Below are positions 1-9,274 of a stretch of 64,000 nucleotides of DNA, in pieces. The position numbers and the translations under genes were made by a program. The stretch's first letter is position 1. Each line of letters opens with the position of its first letter. A model generated the notes under the pieces. The model saw only the letters and a list, made by a program, of their open reading frames with translations. It ran no database searches and was not told the origin of the DNA. Location: the NCBI RefSeq assembly GCF_003628305.1, contig NZ_RBZM01000005.1, positions 861,367 through 925,366 of the forward strand, written 5' to 3'. This stretch comes from Cohnella endophytica (lineage in GTDB: Bacteria > Bacillota > Bacilli > Paenibacillales > Paenibacillaceae).

Positions 1-264
1 AAAAATGTGAACAGCGGGAAGTACATGGATATCAATGGAGCATCAACAGCGGATGGAGCGGCTAATATCCAGTGGCCAGATACTGGCGGTACGAACCAAC
101 AGTGGCAGCTGATCGATGCGGGTAACGGTTACTACAAAATTAAGAACAGAAACAGCGGCAAAGTTCTGGATATATCCGGAGCATCTACGGCAGATGGAGC
201 TCAAGATATCCAATGGCCGGACAACGGTGGTACAAATCAAATGTGGCAGATTGTTTCGCCATAA
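1..264 (+). CDS. 3' end of a secreted ricin-type (CBM13-like) lectin-domain protein, cut by the window edge
   Basis: The frame is open from the first base and ends in TAA at 262-264, so the start lies upstream of the window. The visible 87 residues are two and a bit ricin-type beta-trefoil repeats, seen from the spaced NSGK.MDI, STADGA, IQWPD and NQ.WQ motifs that bind sugars in CBM13 and RICIN modules. The segment is nearly the same as the C-terminus of the protein encoded at 457-2358, with about nine substitutions over the shared stretch. The catalytic part is therefore probably a paralogue of that GH29-like enzyme in tandem, but this cannot be seen here. A hairpin with a T run follows at 287-321. 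Confidence 0.85.
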   Translation, partial: KNVNSGKYMDINGASTADGAANIQWPDTGGTNQQWQLIDAGNGYYKIKNRNSGKVLDISGASTADGAQDIQWPDNGGTNQMWQIVSP

Positions 265-286
265 TAATTCTTTGTAAATCGCAAGT

Positions 287-321
287 GGGTTAGGCGATTT
301 GATTGCCTAACCCTTTTTTTT
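287..321 (+). terminator. rho-independent terminator after the partial ricin-domain gene
   Basis: GGGTTAGGCGAT pairs with ATTGCCTAACCC across a three-base loop and is followed directly by eight T residues. It lies 23 bases after the stop codon of the partial gene. Confidence 0.9.
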
Positions 322-456
322 GAAGTCATTTCGACAAAATATGATAAATTATTCGCAAACGTTTTATTGAGAGGGGGGATGTTACGACCCTAAAAAGAGG
401 TCGTATGCATTAATATTCTTTCTTTGAAACAAATAAGAAAATCAGGAGGAGTCAAA

Positions 457-2358
457 ATGAGAACGCTAACGAGAAAAGCTAGATTGAAGATGTTTTTTGG
501 TTTCATGCTTATAATGTCCATGTTGTTGAGTACTTTAGGCAATTTTGCTTCGGCAGACGCGAATAACCCGAAAACTGATTTTATGTCCGGTAAGTACGGT
601 ATTTTCCAGCATTATAGATACAATTACAATGGCCTTGGAGGAGGTTTGAGTAATTGGAATAGTCAAATCAACTCGTTTAACGTCAATACCTGGGCTAATA
701 ACGTAGCTGCAGAAGGCGTAAGTTGGGTTATGTTTACCGTTGGCCAAGGACAAGGCTATTATGTTTCTCCGAACAGCAAATATGATAGCGTTCTCACGAG
801 TTGGGGTCTGCCTGCAAGGTCTCCGAACAGAGACTTGATCAACGAGCTTGCCGATGCTATGCATGCAAGGGGCATCAAATTTTTCGCTTATTTCGTAGGC
901 GATGCAAACGGAGATCAGCATATGGATCCCGACGGACGTAAAGCCATGCTTCAAAGTAATACGCTTGCTGATGCTAATGGGAATTGGGTATTAAACCAAA
1001 CATTCAGAGACAATACCATTGGCATTGTACAAGAATGGGCAAATCGTTGGGGAACCAAAATCGACGGCTGGTTCATTGACGGAATCGGTGAATGGCCGGA
1101 TGCGGATAAAACCCGTTACATCAATACGCTTAAGGCTCCGAATCCGAATACTGTCGTGACATTAAATGCAGGAAGTTTCGGTATTCAAAGCACGAAGCAG
1201 GATTATGTTGCTGGCGAAATCTTCACTACCATTGTAGGTGCCCCAGTTCCGACTTCGAGATGGGGAACCGGAGGAATGCAATGGCATGGATGCTATTATC
1301 TCGGCGGTGGCTGGGGCGGCGGTGGCGTTGATAATCCTGATTCGACGATCATCGACTATACTCGTTCTGTCCTTACCAAAGGCGGAGCATTTACTTGGGA
1401 TCAGTTCGTAGGCACAACTGGTAATTTCGACCAAGGACAATATAATCAAATGATCAATATGAAAAACGCACTTGCAGGCATTACCCCACCATCTAATTCT
1501 ACAAATCTAGCTCTAAACGCGATAGCAACCGCTAGTGCAAATGTATCAGGTGAAACTCCAGCGATGGCAGTAGACAATTCTACCACTACAAAGTGGACTG
1601 ACAACACAACACCTGGAGATAAATGGTTAAAACTAGATCTTGGTTCGAGCAAGAGTATTAATCGGTGGGCAGTAAAGCATGCGAGTGCGGGTACTGATTC
1701 AGCTGACCGAAATACTAGAGATTTCAAATTACAAAAGAGTTCAGATGGTAATACATGGACAGATGTGGATACGGTAACAGGGAATACAGCTAGTGTAACT
1801 GACAGGAATGTAGCCGACTTCTCATCCAGGTATATTCGGTTGTATATTACGAAAGCGACTCAGACTACCGAAAGCGTAGCTAGAATCTTTGAAATAGAGC
1901 TTTATGGTAATGGCAGTGGAAGCGGTATTGTATCCGGCAATACTTACAAAATTGTTAATCGTAACAGTGGAAAAGCACTAGGTGTCCAGGGACAATCCAC
2001 GGCGGATGGAGCTGCAATTCAACAGTTCACTTATGGTGGCGGGAATTATCAGAAATGGATCTTCACGCAGGCAGCCGGAGGGTACTGGAAAATTAAAAAC
2101 GTCAACAGTGGCAAGTATATGGATATTAACGGCGCATCCACCGCAGATGGAGCAGCGAATATTCAATGGCCGGATACTGGTGGTGATAATCAATTATGGC
2201 AATTGATCGATGCCGGAAATGGTTATTATAAGATAAAGAATAAGAACAGCGGCAAACTTTTGGATATCTCTGGTCAATCTACGGCGGATGGAGCTGCGGA
2301 CATTCAATGGCCGGATAATGGCGGTAACAATCAAATGTGGCAGATTATTGCTCCGTAA
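457..2358 (+). CDS. secreted GH29-like (alpha-L-fucosidase superfamily) enzyme with CBM32 and ricin-type modules
   Basis: The ATG at 457 is preceded by AGGAGG at 444-449; a TTG at 424 is in frame but has no such site, so 457 is chosen, giving 633 residues. A signal peptide is visible (about residues 1-34, basic start, hydrophobic core, cleavage near ASA-DA). Residues about 40-335 look like the GH29 barrel: KYGIFQHY at the start and GWFIDGIGEW with Asp208 at the place of the family nucleophile. About residues 348-485 form an F5/8 type C (CBM32) domain, and about 490-633 a three-repeat ricin domain. The true substrate is not certain, since the GH29 superfamily contains enzymes other than fucosidases. 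The gene is more AT-rich than the transporter genes downstream, which fits a separate origin. It appears to be its own transcription unit. Confidence 0.8.
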   Translation: MRTLTRKARLKMFFGFMLIMSMLLSTLGNFASADANNPKTDFMSGKYGIFQHYRYNYNGLGGGLSNWNSQINSFNVNTWANNVAAEGVSWVMFTVGQGQGYYVSPNSKYDSVLTSWGLPARSPNRDLINELADAMHARGIKFFAYFVGDANGDQHMDPDGRKAMLQSNTLADANGNWVLNQTFRDNTIGIVQEWANRWGTKIDGWFIDGIGEWPDADKTRYINTLKAPNPNTVVTLNAGSFGIQSTKQDYVAGEIFTTIVGAPVPTSRWGTGGMQWHGCYYLGGGWGGGGVDNPDSTIIDYTRSVLTKGGAFTWDQFVGTTGNFDQGQYNQMINMKNALAGITPPSNSTNLALNAIATASANVSGETPAMAVDNSTTTKWTDNTTPGDKWLKLDLGSSKSINRWAVKHASAGTDSADRNTRDFKLQKSSDGNTWTDVDTVTGNTASVTDRNVADFSSRYIRLYITKATQTTESVARIFEIELYGNGSGSGIVSGNTYKIVNRNSGKALGVQGQSTADGAAIQQFTYGGGNYQKWIFTQAAGGYWKIKNVNSGKYMDINGASTADGAANIQWPDTGGDNQLWQLIDAGNGYYKIKNKNSGKLLDISGQSTADGAADIQWPDNGGNNQMWQIIAP

Positions 2359-2382
2359 AGACGCTAATAAAATATATAATGG

Positions 2383-2408
2383 TAAATCCTTGCTACGGCA
2401 AGGATTTA
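2383..2408. terminator. hairpin between convergent genes
   Basis: TAAATCCTTGC and GCAAGGATTTA form an 11-bp perfect stem with a TACG loop. It lies between the stop of the GH29-like gene and the stop of the converging membrane-protein gene. The T run is poor on both sides, so termination efficiency is uncertain. Confidence 0.6.
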
Positions 2409-2469
2409 CTATTATCCACAACCAAGAGATCAGGATTACCTAGGGTTGATAAAGTTCTAAACAAATTTG

Positions 2470-4542
2470 CTATACCCTAATCCACATGACCGGCCGAATG
2501 CCAAGGACAGTATCCACCCTGCGATGATATACCTGATAATCGGAAGAAACTATGCGCGCTTTGTCGGTGCTACCGTAATAAGGAGTTGAAAGCCAATAAT
2601 CGATTGGCAAAACAGAAGCGGTCTTAGATATATCGAAAAGCCGCTCCACATCGTCTACAGACGGCAATGTTAAATAAGCGGAGTATATTTTCCGAAATGC
2701 CCGATCACTGTCCTGAGAAACATATTTAATGGGTGAAAACCAATAATGGGGCCGATCTCCGACATTGGCTTGGTGCGAGTTTTTTTCATTACAAAACGCC
2801 GGATATTGTGTTTTTCGAATGCGATCCGACTCGTCTTGCGAAAACCATATATCTCTTTTGGCATTCAAACTTTGTTGAATACCGGCTTTTGTATAGTCGT
2901 TAGAGCGTTCATCATACACGCTACGATATAACGCGTCTTTTGCGATAACCTTCACCCAAATGCTGCTTTTCTCCAAAACATACCACTCGATGGGTTTGCC
3001 ATCAATGCTGCCCATTGTTAGGGTTTCAGGTTTGTTCGGACAAAAGGAAGTGAGAACTAATAAAGACGTGGCGGCAATGCCAACTCGTGTAAAAGCGCGG
3101 CTTTTCAAATCCAGATTGTCCAACACCAGAAGGAAAATCAGGATATCCAAATGCACATTAAATAAAAGCAAATGCTTCTGCAAATCCGCGTTACCGTTGC
3201 TCACAATGGGAACAATGAATTGCCCCGCCGCGGCCCCCATAAGCGCCAACCTCAGTAAGATACTGTATAACCCAGCCTTTTTCCTGAATAAAATAATCAA
3301 ATTTGCTACAGACAGGACCAAGACAATGGCTAAAAATACGGAAGCAAAGCCTGAAAAACCTTTTCTGATGCGCTCCCATACATTCATTCGAAATTCAAAC
3401 ATTAAGTCTGCTCGCTCGTTTGACAGATTAATGTTTGTTAAATAAGTGGGCCTAAGAGGCAAAGCCGCCTCGGCACTTTCATCCAGCTTTTCGGCAAATA
3501 AGGCAGGATGGGTCACATAATATTTTAAAACTCCGATTTTACTTATTCGGTCAAAAAATAGGGACTGAAAGTTTGGATTAGGTTTGCTATAGGGATTTAA
3601 GGGATGTTGCATGTAGGCGGTTATGGAATCCAACTTGGCCAGTTCCGGCGGTAAACCCAGATCTTTAGCGGCCTGCTGCGGTGCCGGATTTTTGTATAAA
3701 ACGCCAAAAAAAACCGATTGAAACGTGGTAACCTTTGTCATCCATTCCGGCGCTCGCTTCACATAGCTGTAAGATGCGAAAAGCATAACGACTACGGAAA
3801 CGCAGATCATGATTTTCTTCCTCGTCCCTTCATTTTTGATCGCATAATAAGCGAGGGGGACGGACAACAACAAAGCGGAGGGAAAGTTGGCCGGTTTTGA
3901 GCCGGAAAATATAAACAGTGACAGGATCAAGCCTATATAGACTAAAAAGCTGTTTTTATCCTTTTCAAGATACATAAGCAGGACAAAGGATAAAATCAGG
4001 AAAATCAGCGTAGTTGATTCTCCGAAAAAGGAATTAAAATATACCAAATAGCCGCAATCCAGAAAAATAAATGCAAAAACAATTTTAACGGCCATATTGT
4101 CATATGAATTGTTTTTCCACTTTTCCTTCAGAAACAAAACCAGGGCCAATGCGTAAACGATAATAAATTGGACCGTTAGAAAAAATAGGTTAAACAAGTT
4201 GGGATTGCGATGTACAAGTTTATTGGCTAAGGCATTAAAGAATAGAGCTATTTTAATAAAGATAAATTGCGTAGAGTAATATCCTGAAGGACTGTCATTT
4301 ACAGGCAGGAATATATTTTTGAAATACTGAACAATTCTTGTCGGGTTGGATATTTTATACCGATATTCCGCGCTCCAATTCTTTATGCCACTCATAGAAG
4401 TCAGCCCAAATGCTCTCATCGTCCTGTTGAAGTCGGAATTATCGGCAAGCCCTATGGCCGGGGGCAAATAAATCAGTAAGGTAATGGCGATCACAATGAA
4501 AATAAAAAGTGCCGAGAACTTAACTTTATTTGATTTATGCAA
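2470..4542 (-). CDS. polytopic membrane protein, possible WsfD-like glycan hexosyltransferase
   Basis: The frame is open from 4764, but the first 74 codons have no ribosome binding site. A TTG at 4542 follows AAGGA at 4551-4555 and leads straight into a membrane segment, so a 690-residue protein from 4542 is preferred. About ten or more hydrophobic segments are visible, with an early DNSDFNRTMRAFGL motif after the first one, resembling a motif I associate with the WsfD-type glycan biosynthesis proteins of Gram-positive bacteria. The C-terminal 130 residues are soluble and probably extracellular. The role would be transfer of a sugar to a cell-surface glycan from a lipid-linked donor. This assignment rests on family resemblance only; an uncharacterised GT-C-like membrane protein is the safe reading. 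The gene is AT-rich and stands alone, divergent from the regulator at 4780. Confidence 0.5.
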   Translation of the reverse strand: MHKSNKVKFSALFIFIVIAITLLIYLPPAIGLADNSDFNRTMRAFGLTSMSGIKNWSAEYRYKISNPTRIVQYFKNIFLPVNDSPSGYYSTQFIFIKIALFFNALANKLVHRNPNLFNLFFLTVQFIIVYALALVLFLKEKWKNNSYDNMAVKIVFAFIFLDCGYLVYFNSFFGESTTLIFLILSFVLLMYLEKDKNSFLVYIGLILSLFIFSGSKPANFPSALLLSVPLAYYAIKNEGTRKKIMICVSVVVMLFASYSYVKRAPEWMTKVTTFQSVFFGVLYKNPAPQQAAKDLGLPPELAKLDSITAYMQHPLNPYSKPNPNFQSLFFDRISKIGVLKYYVTHPALFAEKLDESAEAALPLRPTYLTNINLSNERADLMFEFRMNVWERIRKGFSGFASVFLAIVLVLSVANLIILFRKKAGLYSILLRLALMGAAAGQFIVPIVSNGNADLQKHLLLFNVHLDILIFLLVLDNLDLKSRAFTRVGIAATSLLVLTSFCPNKPETLTMGSIDGKPIEWYVLEKSSIWVKVIAKDALYRSVYDERSNDYTKAGIQQSLNAKRDIWFSQDESDRIRKTQYPAFCNEKNSHQANVGDRPHYWFSPIKYVSQDSDRAFRKIYSAYLTLPSVDDVERLFDISKTASVLPIDYWLSTPYYGSTDKARIVSSDYQVYHRRVDTVLGIRPVMWIRV

Positions 4543-4689
4543 ATTATCATTCCTTCTTATGCGATAGCAGACCACACCGCGCCCATAAGTAGCTTCGACA
4601 TACTTATTAATCCATATACGGGCAATTTCGAAGTCATGAGAAATCGGAAAGAGGAGAAAAATCAACGATAGGAGTAAAAATATACGCGA

Positions 4690-4704
4690 TTGAAAGCGCG
4701 TACA
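4690..4704 (+). promoter_or_regulatory. cre-like (CcpA) site upstream of two-component system A
   Basis: TTGAAAGCGCGTACA matches the WTGNAARCGNWWWCA consensus at 14 of 15 positions. It lies 76 bases before the response regulator start. The 237-base gap 4543-4779 holds no other clear element; it must carry the promoters of both divergent genes. Confidence 0.5.
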
Positions 4705-4779
4705 AATTAATGCTTCCGCTATATTCGAATGTCGACAATAATATAGAGAGAGATATTTGCCCAAGGGGTTGGTCGAACG

Positions 4780-6339
4780 ATGTTGAAAGCTCTAGTTGTT
4801 GACGATGAAGACACGACAAGAGATGTTCTTGTAAATTATTTGCCTTGGAACGAGATTGGGATCAACAAGATTCGCGAAGCAAACAACGGTTTGAATGCGC
4901 TTGAAATCATAGAGCATTATCATCCGGATATCGTTCTGTGCGATGTCAGAATGCCCAAAATGGACGGCATCGAATTTTCGATTCGGCTGAACGAGGCGTT
5001 GCCGGACTGCAAGATCGTTTTTTTAAGCTCTTATTCCGATAAGGAATATTTAATGGCGGCGATCAAATTGAAGGTGATCCGCTATATTGAAAAACCTTTG
5101 AATCTCGAAGAAATAGCAGGGGTTTTGAAAGTGGCCGCAGCGGAATGCATGGAGAGTAATCATAAACGAATTCAGCGGCGGCAAATCCTTCTTCTGGACT
5201 TGTGTCAAAGCTTCACGACCGGTCTTTATGACGTGCGCCAAGTTGGCGAGCTCCTAAAAGAGCTTGCGATCCATTTCCCTGAAAACGGCGAATACCTCTC
5301 TTGTATGATCCGAACGTATCCCGCGGACAATGAGAGCGCGGAATCATGCACCCATTACGTACTTTCGAGCCTTCGTGTCCTCTTTGAGCTTCACTACAAC
5401 GAAATCATTGCGACCGTTAAAGGGGAAAGCGATATCGTCTGCTTTGTTAGAACGGACGGTCGATTATCGATCGATTCGTTACAAATCCAGCTTCAAGAGT
5501 TTCTAGACCGCTTCGAAGAACCGACTGAATTTGCGTCTTGCCAAATTTTTATCGGTTTGGGTAACAAAGCGATCGGATTAAAAAACATACACCTGTCTTA
5601 TCAATCGGCCGCTGCGGCTTTGCAAAAGCAATTTTTCTACGGCTACAACAGGATGGCGACTTACTCGCCTGATCCAACGAACGTATTTCAGTTTGATGAA
5701 ACGATCTTGCAGACATTGTCGGATCATTTAAGAAGTCATCGACCGGCCGAAGCGTCGCTTACGATTATGAGCGTGGTCAGTCAAATGAAAAGTCACGAGA
5801 ACACGGAGCCCCTTCTTATTCGAGAAGCGATCTTTAAGCTATTTCTCGTGATTTCCAAATTCGCGGACAATCGGAATATCCCGTTGCAAACCGAGAAGTC
5901 AGCTTATCAACTGAATAAGATTGCCAACACGCGAACACTTTTCGAACTGAAAGGTTATTTGCTTGAGGTGCTTAACTATGTGTTCCAGCATGTGGAGAGC
6001 AAGAAGCACGATCAAGATACGATTGCTAAAATCGTCAACGTCGCCAACGAACAATTCCAGGACCACGAGTTATCGATTCAATCGATATCCAAGAAATTAT
6101 TCCTTACGCCTAATTACGTAAGTTCGATATTTAAACAGGCTACAGGTAAAACGATTACCCAGTATATTACGGATCTTCGGATTCAGAAAGCCATGGAGCT
6201 GCTGAAAACGACGGATCACAAGCTTTACGATATCGGTCGGATGGTCGGGTACGCGGACGGAAAGTACTTCACGAAAGTTTTTGAAAAAGCAACCGGTCTT
6301 AAACCCAAGGAATACCGAGGATATCGAAACCATGGTTAA
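4780..6339 (+). CDS. YesN-type response regulator with AraC-family DNA-binding domain
   Basis: This 519-residue protein starts at ATG 4780 after an AAGGGG site. Residues 1-120 form a receiver domain with the acidic pair DDE near residue 9, Asp55 as phosphate acceptor in CDVRMPKMDG, and the switch lysine in IEKPL. A long linker region (about 130-405) of the YesN family follows, and residues about 410-519 carry two helix-turn-helix motifs ending in the AraC signature (KAMELL, IGRMVGYADGKYFTKVFEKATGLKPKEYR). The stop overlaps the start of the kinase gene by 8 bases, which indicates translational coupling. Regulators of this family activate sugar transporter and glycosidase operons next to them, here probably 8311-14293. 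Here the regulator precedes the kinase, the reverse of the order in units B and C. Confidence 0.9.
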   Translation: MLKALVVDDEDTTRDVLVNYLPWNEIGINKIREANNGLNALEIIEHYHPDIVLCDVRMPKMDGIEFSIRLNEALPDCKIVFLSSYSDKEYLMAAIKLKVIRYIEKPLNLEEIAGVLKVAAAECMESNHKRIQRRQILLLDLCQSFTTGLYDVRQVGELLKELAIHFPENGEYLSCMIRTYPADNESAESCTHYVLSSLRVLFELHYNEIIATVKGESDIVCFVRTDGRLSIDSLQIQLQEFLDRFEEPTEFASCQIFIGLGNKAIGLKNIHLSYQSAAAALQKQFFYGYNRMATYSPDPTNVFQFDETILQTLSDHLRSHRPAEASLTIMSVVSQMKSHENTEPLLIREAIFKLFLVISKFADNRNIPLQTEKSAYQLNKIANTRTLFELKGYLLEVLNYVFQHVESKKHDQDTIAKIVNVANEQFQDHELSIQSISKKLFLTPNYVSSIFKQATGKTITQYITDLRIQKAMELLKTTDHKLYDIGRMVGYADGKYFTKVFEKATGLKPKEYRGYRNHG

Positions 6340-8122
6340 CCATCTGATTGCGAGGCCCATAAGCTACTTTAACCATCTGTCTATCAAGATCAAATTAATG
6401 GCAACGTTTTTTATTTTGATTTTATTGCCATTATCGTTATTTACTTTTATTACTTATCATCGAAATTCGGTTCAGTTAAAGGAGCAGACGCTCGCCACGC
6501 AGACGCTCGTATTTAACGAAGCGGTTGCCGGTATGAGCAAGTACTTTGCCAACATGGGCACCGTTACCGATCTCGTTTTGTACGACAAAGACTTTTACGA
6601 CATCGTCGAGAGGCATCTACACGAAGACAGCAGCGCGGAAGTCCGGTTCAAGGATTACAATACGATCGTCAATAAATTTCACTATTTGCAAAAGACGACT
6701 AACGTGGATAAGATCAGCCTTTATTTGAATGGCAATGTGATGATCGACGAAAACAATGACACCTTCTTAAGTACGAATACTGTCATGCAAGCGAATTGGT
6801 ATGTCCAGATGGAGGCATCCAAGCAAAATCGTTTCTGGGTTCCGCCCGAGCCAGGGGAGAGTAATATCGACAATGATAAATCCTCCTTTTCCTACTTCGG
6901 CAAATTCTACGATAACAACAATTTTCATCACACTGCCGGTTTTATAAAAGTAGACCTGCAGGCAGATAAAATAAAAACCATGTTGAAGGGCGCGATTTTA
7001 ACCCCCCACAGCAAGATGTACCTTACGAATCTATCTCATACGGTGTTTGCGGCTGATTCCCTTCGGGATGATCGGGTTCTTCCAAGCGGGGAGTTACTTA
7101 AAGGGCTTGCGGTCAATGAATGGAACCGAATCGAGATCGGCAAGTCCACTTCGTTTGTTAAATTCAATCCGATTGCCAATACCCCTTGGTATTTGGTCTC
7201 GGAAGTTCCCGAGTCGGACCTTTATGCGCTCAGCATCAAGATCCGAAATGAAATGTTAGTATTGATGCTCGTGATTTCCACTCTAGCTTACGGTGTGGCC
7301 TATTTGATTTCCCGATCCAGCCTGAGGAGAATTTTTAAGCTTACGAAAGAAATAAGGAAGCTGGAGGATGGAAACTTCCAAGTTGCCATTATTAAATCGG
7401 GCAACGATGAAATCGGCCTTCTGATCCACACTTTTCGAAAAATGGTCGGGAATATCTCGCAGCTGCTCGAAGAGAAATATACAATGGGACTGAATATCAA
7501 AAACGCGGAGCTTAAAGCTCTTCAAGCGCAAATTAATCCTCACTTTCTCTATAACTCGTTAGATCTAATCAACTGCATTGCCATCAAAAACAGAATACCG
7601 CCGATTACACAAATGGTGAACTCGCTCGTCAAGTTTTATCGAATCAGTCTCAGCAAAGGCGTGGACCTCATTCCCGTGATGGACGAGATTACGCATGCCT
7701 CCCATTATGTTCAGATTCAGAACATGAGATTCAGCAATAAAATCGCTTTGGAAATCGATGTGGACGAGAGCGTTTATCATTACTCGACGTTAAAAATCAT
7801 TCTGCAGCCGCTGATCGAAAACTCCATTCTTCACGGCATTCTCGAAAAGCACGAGTCGACGGGAAAGATCCTCATCCGGTGCAAACTCGAGAACGGTACT
7901 TTGATTTTTACGGTTGAAGACGACGGCATCGGGATGTCTTCGGATCAAGTGCGGCAACTGTTATCCCATAACGGTTCGGATGACTCTGCGGGCTATGGAA
8001 TCAAAAATACGAACGATAGAATTCAACTCTTTTACGGTAGCGAGTATGGATTGAAGTACTTTAGCGAACTCGGGCGAGGAACGAAGGTTGAAATCAGAAT
8101 TCCCGCTAGGGAAATGAAATAA
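6332..8122 (+). CDS. YesM-type sensor histidine kinase
   Basis: The chosen start is ATG 6332, which overlaps the stop of the regulator gene; an in-frame ATG at 6281 would extend it 17 residues into the regulator's AraC domain and is unlikely. The 596-residue protein has a first membrane segment at about residues 22-42, an extracellular sensor region (about 45-300), a second membrane segment at about 305-328, a HAMP linker, the His_kinase (PF06580) box QINPHFLYNSL with His404, and a C-terminal HATPase domain with N box NSILHG and G box DDGIGMS. It probably senses an extracellular oligosaccharide, directly or through a binding lipoprotein, and phosphorylates the regulator encoded at 4780. A terminator follows. 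Confidence 0.9.
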   Translation: MVNHLIARPISYFNHLSIKIKLMATFFILILLPLSLFTFITYHRNSVQLKEQTLATQTLVFNEAVAGMSKYFANMGTVTDLVLYDKDFYDIVERHLHEDSSAEVRFKDYNTIVNKFHYLQKTTNVDKISLYLNGNVMIDENNDTFLSTNTVMQANWYVQMEASKQNRFWVPPEPGESNIDNDKSSFSYFGKFYDNNNFHHTAGFIKVDLQADKIKTMLKGAILTPHSKMYLTNLSHTVFAADSLRDDRVLPSGELLKGLAVNEWNRIEIGKSTSFVKFNPIANTPWYLVSEVPESDLYALSIKIRNEMLVLMLVISTLAYGVAYLISRSSLRRIFKLTKEIRKLEDGNFQVAIIKSGNDEIGLLIHTFRKMVGNISQLLEEKYTMGLNIKNAELKALQAQINPHFLYNSLDLINCIAIKNRIPPITQMVNSLVKFYRISLSKGVDLIPVMDEITHASHYVQIQNMRFSNKIALEIDVDESVYHYSTLKIILQPLIENSILHGILEKHESTGKILIRCKLENGTLIFTVEDDGIGMSSDQVRQLLSHNGSDDSAGYGIKNTNDRIQLFYGSEYGLKYFSELGRGTKVEIRIPAREMK

Positions 8123-8134
8123 CGCCATGCCATA

Positions 8135-8172
8135 CAAACACCTCCTTCCAATGAAGGGGGTGTTTGCGTTTT
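8135..8172 (+). terminator. rho-independent terminator after two-component system A
   Basis: CAAACACCTCCTTC pairs with GAAGGGGGTGTTTG (one G-T pair), followed by CGTTTTG. It separates the regulatory pair from the transporter operon. Confidence 0.8.
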
Positions 8173-8310
8173 GAGACAAAGCTCGACTAACTCCGTTGTT
8201 TATTCCTCCCGCAATAGGTTTATCACGTTTTTTTCGAAATATCGAACCCGTATAGTTAAAGTACGATCTTAAGGGGTCAGTCAATAGGACGCATCAAAGG
8301 AGAAGAGCCC

Positions 8311-9234
8311 ATGTTCAGTATGACGCGCAATCGGAACCGAAAAAAAATAAACATGACTTTGTGGCTGATGATTTTGCCTGGGGTCGTTTATTTTTTTCTC
8401 TTCAGCTACTTGCCGATGTCCGGAATCGTACTCGCTTTCAAAAATTATTCCTACTCCAAAGGTATCTTCGGTAGCCCTTGGGTGGGATTCGACAATTTCA
8501 AGTTTTTCTTTTTGGGAGGCAAAGGAATCCATGTCTTGTTGAATACCATCGGTTATAACTTCGCGTTTCTCGTGTTTAATACCGTTTTGCAGGTCGGAAT
8601 GGCGATTTTCTTATCTGTAATCGTTTCCAAATGGTTCGTTAGAGTGACGCAAACGATGCTGTTCTTTCCGTTCTTTTTATCTTGGGTCATCGTCGGAGCG
8701 TTCATGCTAAATATTTTCAATTTCGAACACGGCGTTTTGAATACGGCATTACAAGCGCTGCATATGGATCCAATCGACATATACAGCAAAATCCACGCAT
8801 GGAAATATATCATCGTTTCCATTCAGGTGTGGAAATGGCTTGGATACGGTACGGTCATCTACTTGGCCGCGGTGATGAGCATCGAAAAGGAAATGTACGA
8901 AGCGTCCGAGATCGATGGAGCGAACAAATTCCAGGAAATTTTCTACTTAACTATTCCTAGTCTCGTTCCCTATATCATTACGCTCACTTTGGTCAATATC
9001 GGAAATATTTTCAAAGGCGATTTCAATATGTTTTACCAGATCACAGGAAACAACCCGATTCTATATCCGTCAACCGACGTCATCGATACGTTTGTCGTAC
9101 GATCGCTTCTGCAATTGAACGATTTCGGCATGACGACGGCCGCCGGCTTTATGCAGTCCGTTTTCTCTCTCGTTGTCTTGCTGTTGGCGAACAGCGCGGC
9201 GAAGCGACTCTCTAAGGACAGTGCCTTGTTTTGA
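8311..9234 (+). CDS. CUT1 sugar ABC transporter permease, LplB type
   Basis: The 307-residue inner-membrane permease starts at ATG 8311 with an AAAGGAG site. About six membrane segments are visible, with the EAA loop at about residues 197-217 (EASEIDGAN...IFYLTIP) that docks on the ATPase. The N-terminal pattern (LMILPGVVYFFLFSYLPMSG...AFKNY) is typical of the LplB branch that imports oligosaccharides from plant polysaccharides. It forms a pair with the permease at 9275 and takes substrate from the lipoprotein at 10279. No ATPase gene is present in the operon, so a shared MsmX/UgpC-type ATPase is expected. Expression is probably controlled by the regulator at 4780. Confidence 0.9.
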   Translation: MFSMTRNRNRKKINMTLWLMILPGVVYFFLFSYLPMSGIVLAFKNYSYSKGIFGSPWVGFDNFKFFFLGGKGIHVLLNTIGYNFAFLVFNTVLQVGMAIFLSVIVSKWFVRVTQTMLFFPFFLSWVIVGAFMLNIFNFEHGVLNTALQALHMDPIDIYSKIHAWKYIIVSIQVWKWLGYGTVIYLAAVMSIEKEMYEASEIDGANKFQEIFYLTIPSLVPYIITLTLVNIGNIFKGDFNMFYQITGNNPILYPSTDVIDTFVVRSLLQLNDFGMTTAAGFMQSVFSLVVLLLANSAAKRLSKDSALF

Positions 9235-9274
9235 TTGATTGAACGGATGAACAGCTCAAGAAAGGCGGTCGAAT

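Noticed and set aside
353..367. cre-like string TCGCAAACGTTTTAT before the first GH29-like gene
   Set aside because: Only 12 of 15 consensus positions match, which is too weak to call.
8198..8230. GTTTAT repeated 20 bases apart before transporter A as a regulator site
   Set aside because: Similarity ends after a few bases and no second pair exists elsewhere in unit A.
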